This document shows, in pieces, positions 35,870 to 44,945 of a stretch of 64,000 bases of DNA. The notes under the pieces were generated by a model. That model was not told the DNA's origin, did no database searches, and saw only the letters and a program-made list of their open reading frames with translations. How positions within the stretch are numbered: the first letter of the stretch is position 1; every line of letters begins with the position of its first letter. The DNA comes from Acaudatibacter sp963835495 (GTDB lineage: Bacteria; Pseudomonadota; Alphaproteobacteria; Caulobacterales; Caulobacteraceae): the NCBI GenBank assembly GCA_963835495.1, contig CAWIFQ010000003.1, positions 1,426,001 through 1,490,000 of the forward strand, in the 5' to 3' direction. A program made the position numbers and the translations under genes.

Positions 35870-36073
35870 GTGACAGGTCAGCCATTGAGCCTCGCCGAGG
35901 TCGACGAGCGATTGTCTGTCGTCCGCGACAACCTGCGCGATCTGGTCGAGCAGGCCGCGGCCTATTCCGGCGCGGCGGGCGAAGAGCTCATGTCGGAGCG
36001 GATCGCGGAGCAGGAGGCTCAGCTCGCAGCGCTGACGAAGCGCCGCGACGAACTCCTGCAGGGATCGGCTTGA
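35870..36073 (+). CDS. small coiled-coil protein of unknown function
   Basis: 67 residues from GTG 35870, with CGAGGAGG 5 bases upstream. The product is highly charged and helical: LAEVDERLSVVRDNLRDLVE then SERIAEQEAQLAALTKRRDE, giving a two-helix hairpin. It is cytoplasmic (no signal). A longer upstream frame is open but has no better start. It resembles short uncharacterised Caulobacter proteins. Not recognised further. Confidence 0.6.
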   Translation: MTGQPLSLAEVDERLSVVRDNLRDLVEQAAAYSGAAGEELMSERIAEQEAQLAALTKRRDELLQGSA

Positions 36074-36104
36074 TCCCGCCCAGCCCCCGCTCTGCGGCGC
36101 AGGG

Positions 36105-36632
36105 TCAGCGCAGAAAGACGTAGTCGGCGGAATAAGGCTCGGCGCGTAGTTCGCCCGCGACGGCGCACGCGCCGCTGAGCGCGCCGCCATGGGTGTTGAT
36201 GCGCAGGATCAGGGTCGCCGCGGTCAATGCGCCGCCGCCCAGGTGTTCGGAGACCGTCAGCTTCAGCTGCGCGATGTCGCCAGGGTCGGCGTCCGGCGCG
36301 CTCGCCAGCTGCTTGCCCTTCACGCCGCCGCCGTCGTCCAGCACCCACGACGGTCCGGCGAAATGGCGACCGATCGTCTTGCCGTCGCCACCGATCAGCG
36401 TCGCGATCGGTTCGCGGAAGGTCCACACCGTGCGCCCAGCGGCGTCGGGCTGGCATTGGTAGACCTGAGCGCCCTCGGCGTGCGCCACCAGGACCGTCGC
36501 CCGGTCGGCGACATCGAAGAGCGCCGGCGGCGAAACCGCCGCCGTCGCGGCAAGCGCGGCTGGACCAAGCAGAACGCCAAGCGCGAGCGAACTTAGCCCG
36601 GCGCCGCGACAAGCCTTCAGAAAAGCCGGCAT
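36105..36632 (-). CDS. DUF3455 domain-containing secreted protein
   Basis: 175 residues from MPAFLKACRGAG, preceded by GCAGGAGGACC, with a signal peptide ending near ALAATAAV. The family core is EGAQVYQCQPDAAGRTVWTF, then ATLIGGDGKTIGRHFAGPSW and LILRINTHGGALSGACAVAG, ending EPYSADYVFL. DUF3455 proteins are small exported beta-rich proteins of unknown function in many bacteria and fungi. Two Cys residues (YQCQ and GACAV) could form a disulfide. Single-gene unit. Confidence 0.82.
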   Translation of the reverse strand: MPAFLKACRGAGLSSLALGVLLGPAALAATAAVSPPALFDVADRATVLVAHAEGAQVYQCQPDAAGRTVWTFREPIATLIGGDGKTIGRHFAGPSWVLDDGGGVKGKQLASAPDADPGDIAQLKLTVSEHLGGGALTAATLILRINTHGGALSGACAVAGELRAEPYSADYVFLR

Positions 36633-36719
36633 CAGTAGGTCCTCCTGCAACCCGCACGCGACCCGCCTTATGCGACTGGACGCCGCCAGCGCCTAGCACC
36701 GACGGGCCGATTTGGGCGA

Positions 36720-37697
36720 TCAGGTCGGCAGCACCTCGGCGCCGAGGCCGGGAAAGACGCGCCCGACCTTCGTCAGCAAATATTCGCCGTACGTCCCCGA
36801 GACGGTGTGAACGTCGGCCCCGTCCCACCGCTCGTCAGCGGTTCGCGACGGCCGCGCGCCCGGGACGGGCGTCATTTCGGCGGTGAAGTCCGGATCGTAG
36901 AAGAACGGGAACGACAGCCGCGGGCGGTCGCTGCGGTTGACCACCCGATGCGGAGTTGAGACGAACCGGCCGCCGGTCAGGCGCTCGAGCATGTCGCCGA
37001 TGTTGCAGACCAGGGCGCCCGGGATCGGCGGGGCGGTTCGCCAGCCGGCGCGGGCGCGCACCTCCAGCCCGCCGGCGTCGTCCTGGGCGAGCAGGGTCAG
37101 CAGGCCATAGTCCGTGTGCTCGGCGACGCCCCACGCCTCCGGCGGCGTCGGCGGATAGTTGAAGATGCGAAAGAGCCGGGTCGGCTTTTGCAGGTAGTGG
37201 CGGGCGAAGTACTGGTCGTCGAGGCCTAGCGCCAGCGACACGCCCTGCATCAACCCCGCCGCCGCCGTAGTCGCGGCGTCGAAGAACGCCTCCACGGCCG
37301 GCTTCAGACCCGGCGCGGCGGCGGGCCAGAGGTTAGCGCCGTGCAGCGGCCAGCCGGCGGCGACCCTGGGGTCGTCGGCGCCCAGCTGTTCGCCGAGATA
37401 GAGACCTTCCTTGTTGTCCGGCCGCCCCGACGTCAGCTCGCCGCCAAGCGGAAACCAGCCGCGCCAGGCCGCGCCGCCCTGCGCCATCGCGATCGTCTGC
37501 TTCTCGGCCGTCGGCAGGTCGAAGAACGCGCGCGCCTCGGCCTCCAGCCGTTGCAGCGCGCCAGGCGCGACGCCGTGCCCGATCACGTAGAAGAAGCCGT
37601 CGTCCTCGCAGGCCGCGGCGATCGCCGCGGCCACGGCGGCTCGCGCGGGCCGATCGTCGCCAAACAGGGCCGACATGTCGATGACCGGCAGGCTCAT
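36720..37697 (-). CDS. isopenicillin-N-synthase-like Fe(II)/2-oxoglutarate oxygenase
   Basis: 325 residues from MSLPVIDMSALFGDDRPARA. The N-terminal DIOX_N half includes DGFFYVIGHGVAPGALQRLE. The catalytic half has HTDYGLLTLL (His-x-Asp), the distal His in VSTPHRVVNRSDRPRLSFPF, and the RxS motif (RPRLS) for 2-oxoglutarate. Complete and probably active. Substrate unknown; such enzymes hydroxylate amino acids, hormones or metabolites. It overlaps the NTF2-like gene by 4 bases (ATGA), a coupled pair. Confidence 0.9.
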   Translation of the reverse strand: MSLPVIDMSALFGDDRPARAAVAAAIAAACEDDGFFYVIGHGVAPGALQRLEAEARAFFDLPTAEKQTIAMAQGGAAWRGWFPLGGELTSGRPDNKEGLYLGEQLGADDPRVAAGWPLHGANLWPAAAPGLKPAVEAFFDAATTAAAGLMQGVSLALGLDDQYFARHYLQKPTRLFRIFNYPPTPPEAWGVAEHTDYGLLTLLAQDDAGGLEVRARAGWRTAPPIPGALVCNIGDMLERLTGGRFVSTPHRVVNRSDRPRLSFPFFYDPDFTAEMTPVPGARPSRTADERWDGADVHTVSGTYGEYLLTKVGRVFPGLGAEVLPT

Positions 37698-38131
37698 GTG
37701 GAGGCGGGCTTGGTCAACGCGGTCCAAGCCGCGAGCGAGTCCATGTAGTCCCGCCAGCGCACGATCTTGCGATTCTCGATCGTAACGACGGAGACGAACC
37801 GGTTGTCATACGCCGCGCCGTTGGCGAGCACCTGCCCATGCACTTCGTATTCGAGCGTCACGACGCGACCGTTGTCCGCAGCATGCACGCTCAACGCGTC
37901 GCCTCGGTGGAGCCGTATGTTGCGGCCGTACCCCGAATAGAGCGCGACAAGGTTGTCGCGGCCCTGCGTCTCCCGGGGCCAGCCCGGGATTTCATAGAGA
38001 AACTCGAACAGCACGTCGTCGGCGAGGGTGTCGAAATAGTGCTCGCCATCCACGAACGGCGAGAGACCCTCCATGACCACTTCGAAGAAGGGATCGAGCG
38101 CGTGAAACGCCGCGTAATCGCTCTTGGGCAT
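37694..38131 (-). CDS. nuclear transport factor 2 / SnoaL-like protein
   Basis: 145 residues with the cone-shaped alpha+beta NTF2 fold. Start helix VVMEGLSPFVDGEHYFDTLA, then VLFEFLYEIPGWPRETQGRD, the typical GRDNLVALYSGY helix, and sheet strands VVTLEYEVHGQVLANGAAYD and FVSVVTIENRKIVRWRDYMD. Could be a small-molecule isomerase/cyclase or a binding protein. Its stop overlaps the ATG of the 2OG oxygenase by 4 bases, so the two are translationally coupled and may act on the same compound. Confidence 0.85.
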   Translation of the reverse strand: MPKSDYAAFHALDPFFEVVMEGLSPFVDGEHYFDTLADDVLFEFLYEIPGWPRETQGRDNLVALYSGYGRNIRLHRGDALSVHAADNGRVVTLEYEVHGQVLANGAAYDNRFVSVVTIENRKIVRWRDYMDSLAAWTALTKPAST

Positions 38132-38157
38132 CGTTGCTCCTAGGGGGCGGAACAGAC

Positions 38158-38231
38158 TGGAGCGGGTAGACGGGATCGAACCGACATCCTCAGCTTGGAA
38201 GGCTGCTGCACTACCATTGTGCTATACCCGC
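38158..38231 (-). tRNA. tRNA-Gly (anticodon TCC)
   Basis: 74 bases on the minus strand with CCA encoded (TGG at 38158-38160 on the plus strand). Acceptor stem GCGGGTA pairs with TACCCGC. The anticodon loop CTTCCAA carries TCC, and the T arm includes GGTTCGATCC. Lies 54 bases from tRNA-Tyr on the same strand. Confidence 0.96.
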
Positions 38232-38285
38232 TAGGGCGGCCCTTTCGGACCTGGCCCTCTCGTCTCGTCGCGCCTGGCAGGCCGG

Positions 38286-38371
38286 TGGTGGGGGAAGTAG
38301 GACTCGAACCTACGAAGGCGTACGCCAGCGGATTTACAGTCCGCCCCCTTTGCCACTCGGGACATTCCCCC
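38286..38371 (-). tRNA. tRNA-Tyr (anticodon GTA)
   Basis: 86 bases on the minus strand including encoded CCA. Acceptor GGGGGAA pairs with TTCCCCC, the anticodon loop CTGTAAA carries GTA, and it has the long variable arm of a class II tRNA (GGCGTACGCC). The T arm is GGTTCGAGTCC. Starts 42 bases before the divergent rlmB. Confidence 0.96.
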
Positions 38372-38412
38372 AAGCCGGCCGCCAGAACCGATCGCCTTTG
38401 CGCTCCTCGGCG

Positions 38413-39288
38413 ATGAGCCTAAGACCGCGCGGACCGGAGGCCTTCAGGAAGGCCCCCAAAATCGGAGGGCGTCTTATAGTGGCCCGACATCCCCGGCGCA
38501 ACGAGGCCAAGAGCCCAGGCGGATGGTCGCCCGCCCGCGGCGGCCGCCCGGCCTTGAAGCACGGCCCCGCCTCCGCCGCAGCGGACTGGGTCTGGGGCTG
38601 GCATGCGACGCTGGCGGCGCTGGCCAATCCATCGCGCGGGCCGGCCAAGCGGCTGGTGGCGACCGCCGAGCGGGCCAAGGAACTGGCGGCGCGCCGCCCT
38701 GCGCTGCCCACGCCGGATATCCTCGACGCCGCCGCGATCGGCCAGCTGCTGCCGTCCGGCGCCGCCCACCAGGGCGTGGCGCTCAAGGCCGCGCCGATCG
38801 AGCCGCTCGCCCTCGCCGAGTTGGCCAGCCCGGCGCACGGCGTGCTGGTGATGCTGGACCACGTCACCGATCCGCAGAACGTCGGCGCGGTGTTCCGCTC
38901 GGCGGCGGCGTTCGGCGCGCGCGGCGTGATCGTGCAGGATCGCCACGCACCCGCCTTCACCGGCGCGCTGGCCAAGGCCGCGGCCGGCGCGCTCGATGTC
39001 GTCCCCCACGCCCGGGTGGTGAACCTCGCCCGCGCGCTGGACGAGCTGGATCGCCTCGGCTGGCGCGCGGTGGGCCTCGCCGGCGACGCCGCCGAGCGGC
39101 TGGACCAGGTGCTGGACGAGCGGCCCACAGTGCTGGTGCTGGGCTCCGAAGGCGAAGGCCTGCGCCGGCTCGTCGGCGAACATTGCGACGCCCTGGCCCG
39201 CATCGCGATGCCCGGCGGGTTCGAGAGTCTGAACGTCTCGGCCGCCGCTGCGGTCGCCCTTTACGAGGCGACGCGGACGCGCCGCTGA
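38413..39288 (+). CDS. rlmB: 23S rRNA (guanosine-2'-O)-methyltransferase RlmB (TrmH family)
   Basis: 291 residues from ATG 38413; longer frames overlap tRNA-Tyr and were rejected. A short N-terminal substrate-binding domain (GWHATLAALANPSRGPAK) is followed by the SPOUT domain. Its knot motifs are LDHVTDPQNVGAVFRSAAAF, TVLVLGSEGEGLRRL and IAMPGGFESLNVSAAAAVAL. RlmB methylates Gm2251 in the P loop of 23S rRNA. An extra Arg/Pro-rich N-terminal stretch of about 60 residues is unusual and may be partly non-coding. Confidence 0.92.
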   Translation: MSLRPRGPEAFRKAPKIGGRLIVARHPRRNEAKSPGGWSPARGGRPALKHGPASAAADWVWGWHATLAALANPSRGPAKRLVATAERAKELAARRPALPTPDILDAAAIGQLLPSGAAHQGVALKAAPIEPLALAELASPAHGVLVMLDHVTDPQNVGAVFRSAAAFGARGVIVQDRHAPAFTGALAKAAAGALDVVPHARVVNLARALDELDRLGWRAVGLAGDAAERLDQVLDERPTVLVLGSEGEGLRRLVGEHCDALARIAMPGGFESLNVSAAAAVALYEATRTRR

Positions 39289-39364
39289 CGTCGGCTCTTG
39301 TGTTTCACTGGCGTTTCACGCCAAACCAACCACGATGAGTGAGCTGCAGGGCGGCCTCTGAAGC

Positions 39365-39976
39365 ATGCACTGGGCGGGCCTTCTGGCAGCCTTCGCTCAG
39401 GTCGTGCTGATCGACCTGAGCCTCGCCAGCGACAACGCGATTGCGATCGGCATGGCCGCGTCGGGACTGCCGCAGCCGCTGCGGCGCCGGGCGATCATGA
39501 TCGGGCTGGGCTTCGCGGTCGTGCTGCTTTGCACCCTCGCTTTCTTCGCCGTGAAGCTGCTGGAGATCGGCGGTCCAGGCCTGGTGCTGGCGGGTGGCCT
39601 GCTGCTGCTGCTGATCTGCTGGCAGATGTGGCGGGATCTGCGCGGCATGGGCCGCAAGCACGAGGCGGGCGCGACGACGAAGCCGCGGACGCTGAGGGGC
39701 GTGCTGGTGCAGATATTCATCGCCGACATCTCCACCTCGCTCGACAACGTGCTGGCCGTGGCCGGCGCGGTGCGCGACCAACCGCGTTGGGTGCTGTTCG
39801 CCGGTCTTGGCCTGTCGGTGCTGCTGACCGGTTTCGCCGCCTCCCTGGTCGCCAGGCTGCTGCAGCGCATGCCGTGGATCGGCTACATCGGCCTGGCCGT
39901 CGTGCTGTTCGTTTCCGGTCACATGGTGTGGGACGGCGTGCATCAGCTGGGCTGGCTGAAGGCGGTCGGCCTCTAG
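39365..39976 (+). CDS. TerC/YjbE-like integral membrane protein
   Basis: 203 residues, mostly hydrophobic with about six membrane segments. The TerC signature is VVLIDLSLASDNAIAIGMA with an Asp pair in the first helix, repeated after the loop as FIADISTSLDNVLAVAGA, the inverted-repeat metal-site signature of the TerC family. Family members export Mn2+ or serve in exoenzyme metalation. A charged cytoplasmic loop (MWRDLRGMGRKHEAG) separates the halves. Single plus-strand gene between rlmB and metG; no riboswitch is evident upstream. Confidence 0.88.
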   Translation: MHWAGLLAAFAQVVLIDLSLASDNAIAIGMAASGLPQPLRRRAIMIGLGFAVVLLCTLAFFAVKLLEIGGPGLVLAGGLLLLLICWQMWRDLRGMGRKHEAGATTKPRTLRGVLVQIFIADISTSLDNVLAVAGAVRDQPRWVLFAGLGLSVLLTGFAASLVARLLQRMPWIGYIGLAVVLFVSGHMVWDGVHQLGWLKAVGL

Positions 39977-39992
39977 GCGGCGCGGCGGAAGG

Positions 39993-41711
39993 TCACCCCT
40001 CTCCCGCCTCCACCCCCGCGAACCGCTCGGTCCAGGCCGCGACGTCCGCATCTTCGATCTTGCGGAACAGCACCGGCGGCGTCGCGATCTTGCGGCCGGC
40101 CGGCACCCGCGACAACTCGGCGGCGATATCGCGTCCCGGCCAGACCGGCGGGAACGGCTCGCCCAGCGCCAGCGCGATCTGCTCCGATGCGAACGGGATG
40201 ATCGGGGCCGAGACGCGGGCGAACAGCGCCGCCAGGTTCAGCGCCGTGCGCACCACCACCGCCGCCCGCGCCGGATCGGTCTTGATCGCGGTCCAGGGCG
40301 CGGCCTCCTGCAGGTACTCGTTGCCAAGCACCCACAGCGCCCTGAGCGCCTGGGCGCTCTTGCGGATCTCGATCGCCTCGAACTGGGCGGTGATGTCCGC
40401 CAGCTGCGCAGCGACATCGGCGAAGAGCTGCTGCTCCCGCGGCCCCGGCTCGCCGCCGGCCGGCACGATCCCCTCGAACCGCGTCTCGCAGAACTTGGCG
40501 ATCCGGTTGACGAAGTTGCCGAGCACGTCGGCGAGGTCGCGGTTCACCGCCGACTGGAACAGCTCCCAGGTGAAGGCGCTGTCCGAGTGCTCGGGGGAGC
40601 CGGCGGTCAGGTACCAGCGCCAGGTGTCGGCCGGCGCCAGCTCCAGCGCCGTGTCCATGAAGACGCCGCGCCGCCGAGAGGTGGAGAACTGTTCGCCGTA
40701 CCAGTTGAGCCAGTTGAACGCCTTCAGCACGTCGACCGTCTTCCACGGCTCGCCCGATCCCAGGATGGTCGCCGGGAAACTCACCGTGTGGAAGGCGACG
40801 TTGTCCTTGCCCATGAACTCGACGTAGCGGACGTCGTCGGCGCCCGCGTCGGTGCGCCACCAGCGCCGCCAGTCCTCGCCGGTGCGGTCCGCCCATTCCT
40901 GGGTTGCGGCGATGTACTCGATCGGCGCGTCGAACCAGACGTAGAACACCTTGCTTTCGAAGCCCGTGCGTGGCTGGCCGCCGCGGGTCACCGGGACGCC
41001 CCAGGCGAGGTCGCGGGTGATGCCACGGTCGATCAGGCCCTCGTCGAGGTGCTTCAGGGCGATCGACCTGGCGAAGCTGGGGAAATCAGTGCGGGTTTCC
41101 AGCCAGTCGCGGATCGGGCCGGCCAGCTTGGTCTGTTGCAGGTAGAGGTGGCGGGTTTCGCGCACCTCGAGGTTCCTCGAGCCTGAGATCACCGAATAGG
41201 GCTCGATCAGGTCGATCGGGTCCAGCAGCCGCCCGCAGTTGTCGCACTGGTCGCCGCGCGCCTTCGGATAGGCGCAGTGCGGGCAGGTTCCCTCGATGTA
41301 GCGGTCCGGCAGGAAGCGTCCGTCGTCGATGGAATAGACCAGCTTGTCGGTCCGCTCCTCGATGAAGCCGTTGTCCTCCAGCACGTCAGCGAAGTGCTGG
41401 GTGAGGCGGGCGTTCTGCGGCGAGGACGAGCGGCCGAACCAGTCCCACGACAGGCCGTAGGCGCGGCCGATGTCATGCTGCAGGCGGTGCTGCTCCTCGC
41501 AGTAGGTGAACACGTCCTGATGCGCCGCGGCAGCCGCGAGCTCGGCCGGCGTGCCGTGTTCGTCGGTGGCGCAGATGTAGAGCGTCTCGTGGCCCTGCGA
41601 GCGCTTGAAGCGGGCGAAGACGTCCGCCGGCAGCAGCGAGCCGGCGAGGTTGCCGAGGTGCTTGACGCCGTTGATGTACGGCAGGGCCGAGGTGATGAGG
41701 ATACGGGCCAT
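39993..41711 (-). CDS. metG: methionyl-tRNA synthetase
   Basis: Charges tRNA-Met with methionine using ATP. 572 residues, from MARILITSALPYINGVKHLG (HIGH motif as HLGN). The connective zinc knuckle is complete: GTCPHCAYPKARGDQCDNCG. The KMSKS-equivalent is the FSTSRRRGVF loop. The C-terminal anticodon domain is present and there is no extra tRNA-binding (EMAP) domain. Normal for this MetRS class. Start ATG 41711; no operon partner. A fraction of alphas have two MetRS types, unknown here. Confidence 0.98.
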   Translation of the reverse strand: MARILITSALPYINGVKHLGNLAGSLLPADVFARFKRSQGHETLYICATDEHGTPAELAAAAAHQDVFTYCEEQHRLQHDIGRAYGLSWDWFGRSSSPQNARLTQHFADVLEDNGFIEERTDKLVYSIDDGRFLPDRYIEGTCPHCAYPKARGDQCDNCGRLLDPIDLIEPYSVISGSRNLEVRETRHLYLQQTKLAGPIRDWLETRTDFPSFARSIALKHLDEGLIDRGITRDLAWGVPVTRGGQPRTGFESKVFYVWFDAPIEYIAATQEWADRTGEDWRRWWRTDAGADDVRYVEFMGKDNVAFHTVSFPATILGSGEPWKTVDVLKAFNWLNWYGEQFSTSRRRGVFMDTALELAPADTWRWYLTAGSPEHSDSAFTWELFQSAVNRDLADVLGNFVNRIAKFCETRFEGIVPAGGEPGPREQQLFADVAAQLADITAQFEAIEIRKSAQALRALWVLGNEYLQEAAPWTAIKTDPARAAVVVRTALNLAALFARVSAPIIPFASEQIALALGEPFPPVWPGRDIAAELSRVPAGRKIATPPVLFRKIEDADVAAWTERFAGVEAGEG

Positions 41712-41969
41712 GGCGATGGTCCCCTAGACGATTGGACGCCGTTCGTCCCCTCCGCAATCGCGAAGGCGGACTGAAGCACGGACGAGGGGTTGGCGGTGGC
41801 CTGTGGGCGCGGCAGGTCGACCGGAGAAGGCGGCTTAACCCCTCATCCGGCGGGCATTCGCCCGATACTCGATGTCCAGCACCTGACCATGGTCGCCACA
41901 TAGGACGCCCCGCCCTGGCTGCCAAGGCCCTCGCCGCGCCGCGCGCGCTTTGGCATAACCGCCCCGCGC

Positions 41970-42042
41970 GCCGGTTTAGCTCAGACGGTAGAGCAGCTGA
42001 TTTGTAATCAGAAGGTCGCGGGTTCGATTCCTGCAACCGGCA
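41970..42042 (+). tRNA. tRNA-Thr (anticodon TGT)
   Basis: 73 bases, CCA not encoded (next bases CGCC). Acceptor GCCGGTT pairs with AACCGGC, D arm GCTC/GAGC, anticodon loop TTTGTAA carries TGT, variable region AGGTC, T arm GCGGG/CCTGC with TTCGATT loop. Lies 32 bases before the esterase gene. Confidence 0.97.
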
Positions 42043-42074
42043 CGCCGAAGTTCGCCTGAGGGGGTTCGACCTAG

Positions 42075-42980
42075 ATGGTCGTGAGATCAAAGGCCGCCCA
42101 GCGGCTGATCGACGACGCCGACGCCCTGAATTTGCGCGGGCTGCAGGGCGTGCGCTCGGCCATGGCGACGTCGCGCGGCCGACTGGACCGGACCTCGCCG
42201 GTGATGGAAACCCGCGACGTGACTATTCCCACGGCCGCCGGACCGCTGAAGGCGCGGCTGTATCGGCCGAGCGCGGCCGCGGCGAGCGGCCCCGCCCTGG
42301 TGTTCTTCCATGGCGGCGGCTTCGTGATCTGTGACATCGAAACCCACGACGCGCTGTGCCGGCGCCTGGCCGACGCCGCCGGGATGCGGATCCTGTCTGT
42401 CGATTACCGCCTCGCGCCCGAAGCGCCCTTCCCGGCCCAGCTCGAAGACGCCGAGGCCGCGCTGCGCTGGGCGATCGTGGAGGCCCCGTCGCTGCAGATC
42501 GACCCGGCGCGGCTGCTGGTCGGCGGCGATTCGGCCGGCGGCTATCTGACCGTCGCCGTGACCGCGAAGCTGAACGCCGAGCGCCCCGGCGCCGTGGCCG
42601 GCCAGCTGCTGATCTATCCGCTGCTGGTGCTCGACGACCCGGCCTGGGCCGCCAGCCTCTCCACCCTCTCGCGGATCGTCGGCCGCGTCACGCTGGGCTA
42701 CATCCGCTACCAGCTGCGGCTCGATGCGCCGCCGCCGTCGTTGGCCGAAATCGACCTGACGCCGCTGCCGCCGACGCTGATCGCCGTCGGCGGACAGTTG
42801 GACCCCTGCCGGCCGGAAGGCCTGCGGCTGGCCGAGCGGCTGCGCGAGGCGAAGATGCCGGTGACGCTGCTCCAGTATCCGCGCCTGCCGCACGGCTTCG
42901 CCAGCATGACCTACGTCTCGGTCGCCTCGCGCCGCGCCGTAGCGGAAATTGGGGCCGCGATGAAGGCGCTCGGCGGCTAG
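42075..42980 (+). CDS. alpha/beta hydrolase of the HSL (GDXG) esterase family
   Basis: 301 residues. Oxyanion motif HGGGFVICD, nucleophile VGGDSAGGYL, acid VGGQLDPCRPEG and His in LPHGFASM form a complete HSL-type triad. Such enzymes hydrolyse short- to medium-chain esters. The N terminus MVVRSKAAQRLIDDADALNL acts as a cap helix. It ends overlapping the convergent amidase gene by 4 bases. Substrate unknown. Confidence 0.93.
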   Translation: MVVRSKAAQRLIDDADALNLRGLQGVRSAMATSRGRLDRTSPVMETRDVTIPTAAGPLKARLYRPSAAAASGPALVFFHGGGFVICDIETHDALCRRLADAAGMRILSVDYRLAPEAPFPAQLEDAEAALRWAIVEAPSLQIDPARLLVGGDSAGGYLTVAVTAKLNAERPGAVAGQLLIYPLLVLDDPAWAASLSTLSRIVGRVTLGYIRYQLRLDAPPPSLAEIDLTPLPPTLIAVGGQLDPCRPEGLRLAERLREAKMPVTLLQYPRLPHGFASMTYVSVASRRAVAEIGAAMKALGG

Positions 42981-44401
42981 AGACTCGCCCGCCGCCCCGC
43001 CCACGGCGCAGCGCGCTCCAGTTGCCCCGCCAGGCTGAGCAGCAGCGCATCTTCGCCTTGCCGCGCCACGAATTGCACCCCGATCGGCAGGCCACCGGAA
43101 CTCATCGCCAGTGGGATGCTGGCCGCCGGCTGTCCGGTGACGTTGAACGCCTGGGTGTTGGGCATGAAGGCGAACAGGCGGTCCGCGTAGCCCGCCAGGT
43201 CCAGCGGCTCGCCGCGCAGGTAGCCGATCGGAATGGCAGGCGAGCCCAGTGTCGAGCAGATCAGGATGTCGTAGCCGCGGAAGAAGTCCGCGACGGTGCG
43301 GCCGAGGCCATGGGCGATCCGCAGCGCCTGGATGTAGGCCGAGCCGGTGATGGTCTTGCCGCGCTGGTAGCTCGACCAGGTGATCGGCTCGACCTCGTTT
43401 TCGGCGATCGGGCGGCCGCGCTTGAGGGCCACGGTGTCGAGGTCGGCCGCAACGCTGGCCGAGATGACCACGCCAGCCGACGCCAGGGCGCCGCGGTCGA
43501 TCGGCGGATCGGCTTCCTCGACGCGGTGCCCGAGGCTCTCGCAGAGTCTAGCGGCGGCGCGGACCGCATCGGCGCACTCGGGTTGGAGCCCGGGCGAGGA
43601 GAAGGCGGCGGTGGTGAAGGCGATGCGCAGCGGGGCGGGATCGCGGCCGGCGGCGGTCAGGAACGGCTCGGCCGGCGGCGCGGTCCAATAGGGATCGCCC
43701 GGCATGGGCTGGCCGGCGATGTCGAGCAGCAGCGCGCTGTCGCGCACCGAGTGGGAGACCACGTGGCCGCAGGAGAAGCCGCCCCAGCCCTCATCCTTCG
43801 GCGCGGCGGAGACGCGGGCCCGCGATGGCTTCAGCCCGAACAGGCCGCAGCAGGAGGCCGGGATGCGGATCGAGCCGCCGCCGTCGCTGGCGTGGGCGGC
43901 CGGCAGTATCCCCGCCGCCACCGCCGCCGCGGCGCCCCCGGACGAACCGCCCGACGTGCGGCTGAGATCCCACGGATTGCGGGTCGGCCCGAACATCGCC
44001 GGCTCGGTGACCGGCTCCAGCCCCAGCTCCGGCGTGTTGGTCTTGCCGAAGATGGTCAGGCCCGCGGCCTTGTAGAGGCTGGTCAGCGGGCTGTCGGCCT
44101 CGGCGACGTCGTCCGCATAGAGCTTGCATGAATCGGTGGTCGCCGTGCCGGCGAGCTTGGGCCCCAGGTCCTTCAGCAGGAACGGCACGCCCGCCAGCGG
44201 GCCGGTCGGCGTCCTGGCCGCCACCTCGCGGCGCGCCCGTTCGGAAAGGTCCAGCGTGATGGCGTTGATCTTCGGATTGACCTTGGCCGCGCGCGCCAGC
44301 GCCGCCTCCAGCGCCTCGGCGGCGGTGATCTGGCCGCCGGCGATCAGGCCGGCCAGTCCGATCGCGTCCTGCGCCAGGTAGTCGTTCTCGGTGATCGCCA
44401 T
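42977..44401 (-). CDS. amidase signature family protein
   Basis: 474 residues from MAITENDYLAQDAIGLAGLI; longer frames upstream lie in arfB antisense and were dropped. The Ser-cisSer-Lys triad is visible: VPFLLKDLGPKLAG (Lys), SDGGGSIRIPASCCG (cis-Ser) and LSRTSGGSSGGAAAAVAAG (nucleophile region). It is not linked to gatB or gatC, and the sequence is of the general amidase type, so it is likely a catabolic amidase rather than GatA. Substrate unknown. Confidence 0.9.
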   Translation of the reverse strand: MAITENDYLAQDAIGLAGLIAGGQITAAEALEAALARAAKVNPKINAITLDLSERARREVAARTPTGPLAGVPFLLKDLGPKLAGTATTDSCKLYADDVAEADSPLTSLYKAAGLTIFGKTNTPELGLEPVTEPAMFGPTRNPWDLSRTSGGSSGGAAAAVAAGILPAAHASDGGGSIRIPASCCGLFGLKPSRARVSAAPKDEGWGGFSCGHVVSHSVRDSALLLDIAGQPMPGDPYWTAPPAEPFLTAAGRDPAPLRIAFTTAAFSSPGLQPECADAVRAAARLCESLGHRVEEADPPIDRGALASAGVVISASVAADLDTVALKRGRPIAENEVEPITWSSYQRGKTITGSAYIQALRIAHGLGRTVADFFRGYDILICSTLGSPAIPIGYLRGEPLDLAGYADRLFAFMPNTQAFNVTGQPAASIPLAMSSGGLPIGVQFVARQGEDALLLSLAGQLERAAPWAGRRASL

Positions 44402-44467
44402 CGCGCCCTCGCCTTCCAATCGCACGCGGGTTGGAGCACAGGGGGCGTCGAAAGCCAACGCATCCGC

Positions 44468-44884
44468 ATGATTCCCGTCACCGACCAGATCAGCCTCGCC
44501 GAGGACGAACTCGAGGAGAGCTTCATCCGCGCCTCTGGGCCGGGCGGCCAGAACGTCAACAAGGTGGCCAGCGCGGTGCAGCTGCGCTTCGACGTGGCCG
44601 CTTCGCCATCGCTGCAGCCGGCGGTGAAGGAACGGCTGCGCCGCGTCGCGGGGCGCAAGATGACCGAGGCCGGCGTCATCGTGATCACCGCCAACCGCTT
44701 CCGCACCCAGGAACGCAATCGCGCCGATGCGGTCGAGCGGCTGGTGGGTCTGATCGCCCAGGCCGCGCACGCGCCGACGCCGCGCCGACCGACCAAGCCG
44801 ACCTACGCCTCGCGCCAGCGTCGGGTGGACGACAAGAAGAAGCGCGGCGCGATCAAGACCAACCGCGCCCGCCCGTTCGACTGA
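44468..44884 (+). CDS. arfB: alternative ribosome-rescue factor / peptidyl-tRNA hydrolase ArfB
   Basis: 138 residues. The catalytic GGQ is in RASGPGGQNVNKVASAVQLR, and the C-terminal Arg/Lys-rich tail (RQRRVDDKKKRGAIKTNRAR) threads into the empty mRNA channel. ArfB (YaeJ) hydrolyses peptidyl-tRNA on stalled ribosomes independent of stop codons. Length is right and the tail is complete. Caulobacter relatives use it as a tmRNA backup. It is divergent from the amidase gene. Confidence 0.94.
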   Translation: MIPVTDQISLAEDELEESFIRASGPGGQNVNKVASAVQLRFDVAASPSLQPAVKERLRRVAGRKMTEAGVIVITANRFRTQERNRADAVERLVGLIAQAAHAPTPRRPTKPTYASRQRRVDDKKKRGAIKTNRARPFD

Positions 44885-44945
44885 CCGCCATTGCCAAGCT
44901 CGGCCGCGCCGCTAGGTTCGCCCGGCTTTCTCGAGGAGACCACAC

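Noticed and set aside
38350..38412. RlmB start at ATG 38350
   Set aside because: It would overlap the end of tRNA-Tyr; ATG 38413 avoids this.
42977..44770. 597-codon frame as an amidase with a 123-residue extension
   Set aside because: The extension is antisense to arfB and unlike amidases; MAITENDY at 44401 is a normal amidase start.
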